A DNA stretch of 49,032 nucleotides from Anaerolineales bacterium (GTDB lineage Bacteria; Chloroflexota; Anaerolineae; Anaerolineales; Villigracilaceae). The stretch spans positions 1 through 49,032 of the forward strand of contig JADLBX010000043.1 of NCBI GenBank assembly GCA_020847435.1, read 5' to 3'. The notes under the pieces were generated by a model. The model saw only the letters and a list, made by a program, of their open reading frames with translations, was not told the DNA's origin and searched no databases. This document shows, piece by piece, positions 42,662-49,032 of the stretch. How positions within the stretch are numbered: position 1 is the first letter of the stretch; the number at the start of each line of letters is the position of its first letter. The translations under genes were made by a program, and so were the position numbers.

Positions 42662-43847
42662 CGTTATTTTCCATGATAGGCAGGGATACGGCAATCGCAG
42701 TTCCTCTGCCTCGTTCACTTTCAACTGTCAATGTTCCGTTTAATTCTTCGATCCGATCCCGCATCGTTTTCAATCCGAACCCAGCGCTGATTTTCGACGG
42801 GTCGAAGCCTAATCCGTCGTCGGCAATATCCATCGCAAAAATATCTTCCATAAACGAAAAAGTGATATTGACATGTTTCGCTTGGGCGTGTTTATGGATA
42901 TTGTGCATTGCCTCCTGCGAAATGCGGAGCAGCGCCGTTTCGGCGGATTCGGGAAGAGGTCGCGGAACGCCCGTCACTTTCACTTTGACCTGAGCGCGGT
43001 TTTCCGCAGACCAGCGCGCCGCCATTTCTTCAACCGCCTCGATCAGAGACGCTTTTTCGATTGGCTCAGGTTGCATGTCCCAAACGATCCTGCGAATCTC
43101 GTCAAGCCCTTCCCGTGCGGCATCTTCCGCTTGTTGGATTTGCGCTTGGACTGATCCTGCTTTGCTGAGCCTTGAGGCGGAGAGATGCATGATGATGGAT
43201 GTGAAATGTTGGGCGACCGAATCGTGGATGTCTCGGGCGAGACGCTGCCGTTCGGTCAGCCGCCCCGCTTCTCGTTCGACCCTCATCAAGTTTGCCTGCG
43301 ACCGAGTTAAGTCGTCGATCAGACGCTGGCGTTCCGTGCTTTGTTTTATGATGGATGTGATAAATCCGCCAATGATCGTCGAGATAGCCAGCAGCCCCGC
43401 GATGAGCAATAGGAGGGTAAACCAGCGCTCGGTCGGGTAGAGAGCGATGTATAGGAAAAAAAGCCCCACGGTTTGAAAAAACGTCAATCCGATAGCCCAG
43501 CGAATGGGGAAGCGGCTAAAAACCAATGGGAAGAATATCCCCATCAACAAAAGCGAATCGGCGGTCAGTGAGATCAAGCCAGCCCAGATCGCCCATCCTG
43601 GAACGAGATAAAGAGCGCCGCGTTTCGGATATTCCCAACTGCGCAAGGTGAAAATGTTGATAAACGGGATGTACCACAGACCCAAAAGGGCAGAGAGAAC
43701 AAGAAAGAACAAAAAGTTCGGGATTCTTGGCTCGTCGTTGTATACCAAAATGATGTTCAAGATCAACAGGCTGTAGGCGGAAAAATGCCATACCCAATCC
43801 CATTGTTCCCAAATCTCTGGATTGCGACTCTTCTTGATAAATTTCAT
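42636..43847 (-). CDS. DesK/LiaS-family sensor histidine kinase
   Basis: 403 aa. Five to six transmembrane helices (about 22-165) with little extracytoplasmic sequence, a coiled coil, HisKA_3 with phospho-acceptor H208 (RQRLARDIHDSVAQH), and HATPase_c ending GFGLKTMRDRIEELNG. An intramembrane-sensing kinase is the closest description. The ATG at 43847 has no Shine-Dalgarno and lies 6 nt after TATAAT (43854-43859), so the message is probably leaderless. A dyad sits directly upstream of the -10. Confidence 0.93.
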   Translation of the reverse strand: MKFIKKSRNPEIWEQWDWVWHFSAYSLLILNIILVYNDEPRIPNFLFFLVLSALLGLWYIPFINIFTLRSWEYPKRGALYLVPGWAIWAGLISLTADSLLLMGIFFPLVFSRFPIRWAIGLTFFQTVGLFFLYIALYPTERWFTLLLLIAGLLAISTIIGGFITSIIKQSTERQRLIDDLTRSQANLMRVEREAGRLTERQRLARDIHDSVAQHFTSIIMHLSASRLSKAGSVQAQIQQAEDAAREGLDEIRRIVWDMQPEPIEKASLIEAVEEMAARWSAENRAQVKVKVTGVPRPLPESAETALLRISQEAMHNIHKHAQAKHVNITFSFMEDIFAMDIADDGLGFDPSKISAGFGLKTMRDRIEELNGTLTVESERGRGTAIAVSLPIMENNDDQDNHHG

Positions 43848-43853
43848 TTTGAA

Positions 43854-43899
43854 ATTATACCCTGCGATATCAGCGATCTTTTGCAAGGATACCGCAGGG
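43854..43899 (-). promoter_or_regulatory. Promoter and dyad upstream of the DesK-type kinase
   Basis: TATAAT at 43854-43859 (minus strand), preceded by an inverted repeat whose arms (43860-43871 and 43888-43899, CCCTGCG(G/A)TATC type) match at 11 of 12 positions around a 16-nt spacer. It may be an operator for autoregulation, or a hairpin ending the CPBP transcript, whose stop is at 43918. Confidence 0.6.
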
Positions 43900-43917
43900 T
43901 ATCGTTTGAATTTTCGG

Positions 43918-44619
43918 TTAAGTCCCAGGCGCAAGGAAGATCAGCATCGTTGCGAAGGGTTCGGAAAGGAGGGTCACGAGGCTGTGTCCGAGAATGACTG
44001 GAGTAAGACTGCGCTTGCCCCATAAGAACAAGCCGCCCAGTAACAATCCGTAAACCACGCTGAAGACGAAGGCAAAGGGGTTGAAGCCCCAGACGGTGTG
44101 ATAGAGAGCGAAGATCAAAGCGGAAACAACCGCCTGCGTCCATTTTGATGAACCGATCTTATGCAACTGGTTCATGATGAAACTGCGTGTGATGAGATCC
44201 TCGAGCAGCGCGCCGACCGCCGCCAGGAATGCCGACAGAATACGGAAGCCATTGATCTGTGTCAGGTTGGCATCTGGGTCGAATTGACGGATGCTGGACA
44301 GGAACAGAAATGCCCACGCAATTCCAAGGATTAGCCCTGCAATGTTCGCTCCGATTCTGGAAGGCGCGCCTAATCCGCTGGATTTGAGAAATTCGCCAAT
44401 GGATGCGCTCTTAACCATCCTGTATACGACTGCCAGAATGATCAGAAAAGCAACCCAGAACCAAATTAGAACGCCCGTAACCGAGCCTTCAAGCGATAAA
44501 CTCTGACGAAGCAGGTGCGGGAGCGGACCGAAGTTGGGTCCAACCAGCGCCAGCAATAGAAGCGTAACTATTGCGATCCTTCGCCAAACGACGCTTTTTT
44601 CATTCGTTTTTGTTTCCAT
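43918..44619 (-). CDS. CPBP-family intramembrane metalloprotease
   Basis: 233 aa with seven to eight hydrophobic segments. LLEDLITRSFIM gives the E-(E/D)-x-x-x-R motif, ALIFALYHTVWG the second metal His, and VILGHSLVTLL the third; the family (CAAX prenyl protease 2-like/Abi) uses these as the catalytic set, although the first motif has Asp in place of the second Glu. The start at 44619 has GGAGGT 5 nt upstream and is preferred over an ATG 12 bp earlier. It shares its promoter module with the LiaI-like gene. Confidence 0.85.
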   Translation of the reverse strand: METKTNEKSVVWRRIAIVTLLLLALVGPNFGPLPHLLRQSLSLEGSVTGVLIWFWVAFLIILAVVYRMVKSASIGEFLKSSGLGAPSRIGANIAGLILGIAWAFLFLSSIRQFDPDANLTQINGFRILSAFLAAVGALLEDLITRSFIMNQLHKIGSSKWTQAVVSALIFALYHTVWGFNPFAFVFSVVYGLLLGGLFLWGKRSLTPVILGHSLVTLLSEPFATMLIFLAPGT

Positions 44620-44649
44620 TTCTACCTCCATGTAGATGTTGATGAAGGT

Positions 44650-44723
44650 AGTGTAGGATATTTTTATTGGGATGTCATCAAGAGGGAGATGGATTCGTTA
44701 ATCAATCAAAAGTTGGATAGATT
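44650..44723 (-). promoter_or_regulatory. Promoter and upstream module of the CPBP gene
   Basis: Minus strand: -35 ATGACA (44673-44678), 17 nt, -10 TACACT (44650-44655), and an upstream block beginning ATCCAACTTTTGATTGAT. Spacing and most bases match the module at 41948-42025. Confidence 0.75.
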
Positions 44724-44730
44724 GCGGCGA

Positions 44731-44773
44731 CGTATTTTTTGACGAGGTTTTGAGATTTGAGAATGTTGGGCAT
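44731..44773 (-). pseudogene. Truncated 5' end of a second ABC ATPase gene
   Basis: An ATG at 44773 with AGAGGAGAAA upstream encodes MPNILKSQNLVKKY, matching MPAILESQNLVKKY of the intact ATPase at 41390. Similarity stops abruptly after the Tyr codon, where the CPBP promoter module begins. The leader is also copied: 44774-44897 matches 41391-41525, including the degraded hairpin. This 314-bp gap holds no other gene. Confidence 0.8.
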
Positions 44774-44933
44774 GTATTTCTCCTCTTGCGTTATGGATGT
44801 CCACAAGGAAATGAGGGGTTGGGTTTCATTTTACACAAAATTAACTCAGAGATAAGAAAAACCTCCCGCTGACTTGGTCATGCAGGAGGTTAAACGGTTC
44901 GTTAGGTGTGTTTGAACTTGGAAACCCTTGAGT

Positions 44934-45503
44934 TTATGGTGCAACACCCAGAATTAAAACAGGGATATCAATGTCGGAAACACCACGCTGCTCCAAGTCC
45001 CAAACAAACTGCTCGAAATACGAAACGCCCGACGACATATCTTCCGCTAATTCTTTAACAGGAACAATTTCGATGCCAACATCAATAAAACCCATGTTGT
45101 GAAAAATCGTCATCTTGGCGCAAACATTGTAGACCATGAAAGAATACTTACCAAATTGCACTTCAACGCCAAGTTTGTTTTTGATGAAATCCATTTCTCT
45201 GAAAGCCCCTTTGGAAATTCTGGGCGCTTCATATCCCTCACTGTAATATTGCGTTGGATAATCGCAAAACACTCGTTTCTTTTCCCAGCCCAATTCCAAA
45301 AAGCCCTCGTTTATTTCTTTGTTCAGAGAACGGGGGCTATATAAAATCTTGTTCCGCATAGTCTTTTCTTTGCTCATCTTTGTCTTGTGATTTTTGGCGG
45401 AAACATGGGCAAGGATGTTCCGTACTTCATCCAGCTCCTTTGAGTACTTTTTCTTAACAGCCTTTTCACCGCCATTGAATGAATAAACCCCAACGATTTT
45501 CAT
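44934..45503 (-). CDS. Type II restriction endonuclease, BglII/BstYI family
   Basis: 189 aa. The segment around D105, E114 and Q116 (MDFIKNKLGVEVQFGKY) has exactly the D-x8-E-x-Q spacing described for the active site of BglII (Asp84, Glu93, Gln95). Cleavage of a site with a GATC core, as for BglII or BstYI, is therefore likely but not proven. The ATG overlaps the methyltransferase stop (ATGA). The pair is more AT-rich than neighbouring genes, as is common for acquired restriction systems. Confidence 0.8.
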   Translation of the reverse strand: MKIVGVYSFNGGEKAVKKKYSKELDEVRNILAHVSAKNHKTKMSKEKTMRNKILYSPRSLNKEINEGFLELGWEKKRVFCDYPTQYYSEGYEAPRISKGAFREMDFIKNKLGVEVQFGKYSFMVYNVCAKMTIFHNMGFIDVGIEIVPVKELAEDMSSGVSYFEQFVWDLEQRGVSDIDIPVLILGVAP

Positions 45504-46492
45504 TTGCGATATTCTCCCTTTTGATCAAGAAGATTTTTCTGTTCGTACGCTACCTTCCATTCATCTGGAACTTTTGAGACTTTGTCATTGCCTGTTGGTT
45601 GATAAACTGGCGTTCCAAGTTGGCGGTAGCCAAGCGTGCCGTTGAAATAAGAAAGGATGCGCTCGCGCGCTAAAACAACATAATCTTTTTCTTTATCGCT
45701 CCCTATCGCGCGGCGATTATTTTTGATTGCCGCAATAAGGGATGAGCCAACGCCTGCAAATGGATCTAAAACCCAATCGCCTTCATTGGTTAATGCAAGA
45801 ACACATCTTTCAACTAATTCAATAGGGTATTGACATGGGTGTTCTGTCTTTTCGGGGTGATTTGCTTTGACATTTGGAATATCCCAAATTTCCTCCTCCC
45901 AATCTTGCAGAACAACTTCCCAAACATCGGATGGATTCTTTCCGAGTGGATTCCCTGAAAGTTGTCCTTTTTTCTCGCCTTTGAAATGACGCTTGCCAGG
46001 GTATTTTGACGGAACACGAACGCTATCAAGATTGAACGTGTATTTATCGTTTTTTGTAAACCATAAAATAGTTTCGTATCTTCCCGAAAAACGCTTTGAA
46101 GCATGTAACCCATGACCGAAACGCCAAATAATTCGGTTTCTCAAATGTAAACCCAGTTTCTTGAAAATTCCGTAATACAGAATATCAAGCGGATAGACTT
46201 CGCCATCTTCTACAAAATTTCCCACCTGCCAGCATAGGCTACCTTCGTTTTTCAGGACCCGATATAGTTCACCGATAATCTCGGCTTGCTTTTCGAGATA
46301 ATGCTCAATCTCAACTCGGCTTTCGTAATCTTTTCCCAAATTGTATGGCGGGGAAGTGATGATTAGCTGAATTGAATCGTCGGGAATTTCAGTGAGTAAA
46401 TCTTTGATTTCACCATTAAAAAGAACGATGTCCGAATCGCTTTTGAAATGATCGTTAATCGGTTTAGGAGTTTGAAATAATGGAAGGCTCAT
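45500..46492 (-). CDS. Type II DNA methyltransferase (TSPPY group)
   Basis: 330 aa. Catalytic motif IV TSPPYN (46-51) precedes the SAM-binding DPFAGVGSS (243-251), the beta order. This group includes N4-cytosine and N6-adenine enzymes; the SPPY form slightly favours N4-cytosine. It would protect the site cut by the overlapping endonuclease. The ATG lies 6 nt after TAAAAT (46499-46504), which overlaps the stop codon of the peptidase gene, so a leaderless message is likely. Methyltransferase first ensures protection before cleavage. Confidence 0.92.
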   Translation of the reverse strand: MSLPLFQTPKPINDHFKSDSDIVLFNGEIKDLLTEIPDDSIQLIITSPPYNLGKDYESRVEIEHYLEKQAEIIGELYRVLKNEGSLCWQVGNFVEDGEVYPLDILYYGIFKKLGLHLRNRIIWRFGHGLHASKRFSGRYETILWFTKNDKYTFNLDSVRVPSKYPGKRHFKGEKKGQLSGNPLGKNPSDVWEVVLQDWEEEIWDIPNVKANHPEKTEHPCQYPIELVERCVLALTNEGDWVLDPFAGVGSSLIAAIKNNRRAIGSDKEKDYVVLARERILSYFNGTLGYRQLGTPVYQPTGNDKVSKVPDEWKVAYEQKNLLDQKGEYRK

Positions 46493-46501
46493 GCCGTAAT
46501 T

Positions 46502-47599
46502 TTACCCCAACCTCCCAAACCTCCTCATCACCTCCCTCACCTCCTCATGCGGCAATCTCTTCACCGAAAAACCGTTATGCCCCGTCATCTCCTCCGCCGC
46601 GACCATGGCATTGATGATCGCTTCCTCGGTGGCGAAGACCGACGCGGCGAACAACGGGTTGAGATGTTCGTTATCGAGCGCTTGCACATGGACGATTCCA
46701 TTTTTATCGCCGAGCGCGGCGGTCGGGTTGGCGGTGGAGAACGCAAGAAAAATATCGCCCGAACCGTTTCCGCCCAGCGACCCCGTGCGCGCCATGCCGA
46801 GCGTGGCTCGCTTCGCCATCCGCTTCAGTTGATGCGGCAGCAACGGCGCGTCGGTCGCAACGATCACGATCAGCGAGCCGTTCTCCGCAAACGGGTTTTC
46901 CCCGTCCGTCCACACGGGATGCGCCTTGAGATGTTCGCCCACAGGCGCTCCCGCAATTTTGAGTTGATAACGCACCCCGAAATTGGATTGCACGAACGCG
47001 CCGACTATCCAGCCGCCGAATTTTTCAGGAAGTTTTCTGGATGAAGTCCCGCTCCCGCCTTTGAACTCATACGACAGCATCCCCGTCCCTCCGCCGACGC
47101 TTCCTTCTTCGATTGGACCTGATTCAGTTTTCTCCAGCGCTTCCAACACGTGAGCAGGCTTGACGAAGAATCCGTTCATGTCGTTGAGCCAACCATCGGC
47201 GGTCTCAGCCACCAGTGGACACGACCACTTCTGGAACAACGCGTTATTCTTCGCCTGCCATTCGATGATCGTGTCGCGCACAACTCCAACCGAATGTGTG
47301 TTCGTGATCCCGATCGGACCTTCGAGGAATCCGCCCTCCTCGACCCACGCCGCGCCCGTCATCTCGCCGTTGCCGTTGAACGGGAACCACGCCGCAAACA
47401 CGGGATCGTGATTCGCCTTCCCGCGTGGATGAATGATCGTCACCCCCGTCCGCGCCGACTCGCCTTCGATGATCGTCGAGTAACCAACGCTCACGCCTGC
47501 AACATCGGTGATCGCATTATATTTTCCCGTCTTTCCGTCAAACGGAATCCCCAAATCGCGTGCGCGGGGTCGCCCTGAGCTTGTCGAAGGGTTGGACAT
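46502..47599 (-). CDS. P1/DmpA-family beta-aminopeptidase (Ntn hydrolase)
   Basis: 365 aa, close to DmpA. The self-cleavage site is expected at G241-S242 in ENGSLIVIVATDAPLLPHQL, leaving Ser as the N-terminal nucleophile; GITNTHSVGVVRD and GGNGSGDIFLAFSTAN are family motifs. It would release N-terminal residues or act on D-amino-acid amides and beta-peptides. AAAGGAG precedes the ATG. The N-terminal PSTSSGRPR is encoded by a dispersed repeat (47573-47591) and is not part of the usual fold. Confidence 0.92.
   Translation of the reverse strand: MSNPSTSSGRPRARDLGIPFDGKTGKYNAITDVAGVSVGYSTIIEGESARTGVTIIHPRGKANHDPVFAAWFPFNGNGEMTGAAWVEEGGFLEGPIGITNTHSVGVVRDTIIEWQAKNNALFQKWSCPLVAETADGWLNDMNGFFVKPAHVLEALEKTESGPIEEGSVGGGTGMLSYEFKGGSGTSSRKLPEKFGGWIVGAFVQSNFGVRYQLKIAGAPVGEHLKAHPVWTDGENPFAENGSLIVIVATDAPLLPHQLKRMAKRATLGMARTGSLGGNGSGDIFLAFSTANPTAALGDKNGIVHVQALDNEHLNPLFAASVFATEEAIINAMVAAEEMTGHNGFSVKRLPHEEVREVMRRFGRLG
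47573..47591. repeat. Dispersed repeat within the peptidase N-terminus
   Basis: CCCTGAGCTTGTCGAAGGG on the plus strand, nearly identical to 4423-4441. Here it is translated as PSTSSG; there it supplies a -35 element. Confidence 0.85.
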
Positions 47600-47628
47600 G
47601 TATTTCTCCTTTAATCATATTGGTTCTC

Positions 47629-47775
47629 AATCCCGAAGGGATGGAATGACTCTAGCATTGACGTCGGCATTTGATTAATCCCGAAGGGATGACATGCTTC
47701 AAGCGAAATCGTATCACCCCTTCGGGGTTGGCGATGCTCCATGCCTATCTCTATAATCATTTCACGCCTTCGGCG
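47629..47775. repeat. Short palindromic repeats upstream of the peptidase gene
   Basis: AATCCCGAAGGGATG occurs at 47629-47643 and 47677-47691; a related CACCCCTTCGGGG lies at 47715-47728 and CACGCCTTCGGCGT at 47763-47776. The 179-bp gap holds no gene. Confidence 0.75.
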
Positions 47776-47778
47776 TTT

Positions 47779-48663
47779 TTATTGATTCTTTTTAGCAATT
47801 GTTACAAGTTGTGATGCGATTCTTTGTATGATCTCATCGGGAGCGCCGTCTACGGCTTTCGATTTGATGCGCGTGTCAATCTGGTCGTTGACGTAATCCA
47901 CGACGATAAAGTTATCGTGGGTGAGGGCGATCTCGGTGGTGAACCAATCCAAACGGCAGATCGAAGCGATTTGCCGTGTGATGCCGTGGAGTTGTGCGAG
48001 TTCGTATTTGTGTTCGTCGGCTTGGGTCACGGTCGCAAAGACGTGAGTCAACGGATGCCACCAGCACGGATACGTCTTGCCGACGGCGTAGAACACGCGG
48101 AACCAGGCGGGGCGTCCCTGAATAGTGCGCGGCGCGACGGTTGCCTGAACCAAATATTTTTGCGCGGGAAATTCCATGCGGGCGCGCAGGATTTGGTCGA
48201 GCGATGAAGCGCCGAGGATCACGCCTTCACTGCCCCCGCCATGCGACGGCTTGATGACGAATTGATTCCCAAGCGGAGTTAGATCCAAGGGAGGGGGAAC
48301 GGGCTGTTCGAGGAATGGAGCCAGGAGAATCGTGTGCGGCGTGTGCAAGCCTGCCGTCATCAGTTCGAGGTGCATGGTGGCTTTGTCTTCGGACCAGGCG
48401 GAAAGTTCGGGCGGGTTGATGCGCCTCTTGTTATATTCCCGCGCCCAATTGTTGATCGGGAGAAAACGATCCTCTCCCTGCGAGCGGTCAAGCAACGTGC
48501 CGAATGTCTTTTCGCCTTTGTACAACGCGGAAAGCGACTCGAAGAGATTGTCTGGCGTGATTTGCCAGAAAGTTAATCCGTTTTCGTTGCACGCTTGCTC
48601 GACAAAATGGACAAAGTCAATATCGTGTTCCCAGTACCACGGGAGGCAGAGGTCGTAGTGCAT
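47779..48663 (-). CDS. ATP-grasp-like domain protein
   Basis: 294 aa. QFVIKPSHGGGSEGVILG resembles the ATP-grasp lysine and Gly-rich loop, and NFIVVDYVNDQ matches the metal-binding acidic strand near the end of the fold. ATP-grasp enzymes form carboxylate-amine bonds; the substrate is unknown. The ATG lies 6 nt after TACAAT (48670-48675), so leaderless translation is likely. No obvious partner gene is adjacent. Confidence 0.75.
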   Translation of the reverse strand: MHYDLCLPWYWEHDIDFVHFVEQACNENGLTFWQITPDNLFESLSALYKGEKTFGTLLDRSQGEDRFLPINNWAREYNKRRINPPELSAWSEDKATMHLELMTAGLHTPHTILLAPFLEQPVPPPLDLTPLGNQFVIKPSHGGGSEGVILGASSLDQILRARMEFPAQKYLVQATVAPRTIQGRPAWFRVFYAVGKTYPCWWHPLTHVFATVTQADEHKYELAQLHGITRQIASICRLDWFTTEIALTHDNFIVVDYVNDQIDTRIKSKAVDGAPDEIIQRIASQLVTIAKKNQ

Positions 48664-48669
48664 GGAGGA

Positions 48670-48675
48670 ATTGTA
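48670..48675 (-). promoter_or_regulatory. -10 of the ATP-grasp-like gene
   Basis: TACAAT ending 6 nt before the ATG at 48663. No Shine-Dalgarno is present between them apart from a pyrimidine-rich stretch. Confidence 0.5.
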
Positions 48676-48861
48676 AGTGAAAAAGGATGAATGATGAAGG
48701 ATGAAGAAAAAATTACAAGATACAAGATATGGGTTATGTGATTCCTTGTCTACCTGTCTCCTCGTCTACCTGCGCGCTTGTCTATTTGTCTTGAGTGTGT
48801 CGAAGGTGGGGAAACGTTGAATGGATAGAGGCAGGCTGAAACGGAGTTCGAAGCGTGAGTC

Positions 48862-48896
48862 AAAAAAAAAGAAGGACGCGATGACTCGCATCCTTC
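48862..48896 (-). terminator. Rho-independent terminator for the right-edge gene
   Basis: GAAGGACGCGA pairs with TCGCATCCTTC (one mismatch), followed on the minus strand by nine T (48862-48870). It lies 22 bp after the stop of the partial gene. Confidence 0.85.
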
Positions 48897-48917
48897 TTTT
48901 CTGTTACTAGTACTTTG

Positions 48918-49032
48918 CTAACTTGATTTTTTTATGACGGTGACGGGATAAAGCCGCTTAAGTTTAATGCGAGCATTGTCGGGTTTGAATTGCCAGTTGA
49001 TTTGCACCTTTAAATCATTCCGATCTTTTTCC
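48918..49032 (-). CDS. C-terminal end of a protein, possibly a transposase
   Basis: Thirty-seven codons before a TAG at 48918-48920, running in from the right edge. The sequence includes VQINWQFKPDNARIKLKRLY, a tail that reminds me of transposases ending in WQF-x-x-x-x-AR-x-KL-x-x-LYP. The fragment is too short to be sure. It is more AT-rich than the local average and has its own terminator. Confidence 0.4.
   Translation of the reverse strand, partial: EKDRNDLKVQINWQFKPDNARIKLKRLYPVTVIKKSS

Noticed and set aside
1-49032. tRNA or rRNA genes
   Set aside because: No cloverleaf with conserved TTC-x-A and anticodon arms or rRNA-like sequence was seen on either strand; a covariance search was not possible here.

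Overview
The window looks like a chromosomal segment of a Chloroflexota bacterium, most likely class Anaerolineae. This is inference from gene content and style: exported proteins with a single N-terminal membrane anchor and a Thr/Pro-rich linker, a LysM plus LytR-CpsA-Psr (LCP) pair, many STAS, GAF and two-component proteins, and a GC-rich backbone broken by AT-rich islands. No rRNA, tRNA or CRISPR array was seen. Many start codons lie 6-7 nt after a -10 hexamer, so leaderless mRNAs appear common.

Layout. 1-7.98 kb: an unidentified partial gene, a FAD oxidoreductase, a PhoB-type two-component pair, a cysteine desulfurase fused to a rhodanese domain, a DUF4386/quinone-reductase pair and a DUF1905 gene, all on the minus strand. 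8.0-13.3 kb: an accessory array of single-gene or toxin-antitoxin units, all on the minus strand. Related 99-147-bp dyad-symmetric repeats follow five of the ORFs by 2-48 bp, which resembles an integron cassette array without its integrase. 13.3-26.2 kb: tryptophan 2,3-dioxygenase, a HAD phosphatase, a STAS-folD operon with an active-site-divergent FolD, a membrane alpha/beta-hydrolase, a methyltransferase, an MFS exporter, a second STAS protein, a LuxR-HTH/DUF805 reading frame, a propeller protein, lipoyl synthase and an NfeD-like protease.

26.4-37.6 kb: a minus-strand operon (membrane GAF histidine-kinase-like protein lacking the phospho-acceptor His, then a LysM protein, then an LCP lipoprotein) faces a plus-strand run of a TPR protein, a lipoprotein, MtaB-like tRNA methylthiotransferase and a canonical FolD, followed by a Ser/Thr kinase with an extracytoplasmic propeller. 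37.7-44.9 kb: an ABC-2 exporter (two permeases and an ATPase), a LiaI-like membrane protein, a DesK/NarL two-component pair and a CPBP protease. The LiaI-like and CPBP genes share a nearly identical promoter module, and a truncated second copy of the ABC ATPase start lies upstream of the CPBP gene. 44.9-49.0 kb: a BglII-like restriction-modification pair, a P1/DmpA aminopeptidase, an ATP-grasp protein and the C-terminal end of a possible transposase.

The most unusual items are the cassette-like array, the shared promoter module with the ABC relic, the divergent FolD paralogue, the leaderless start pattern and several families of palindromic repeats.
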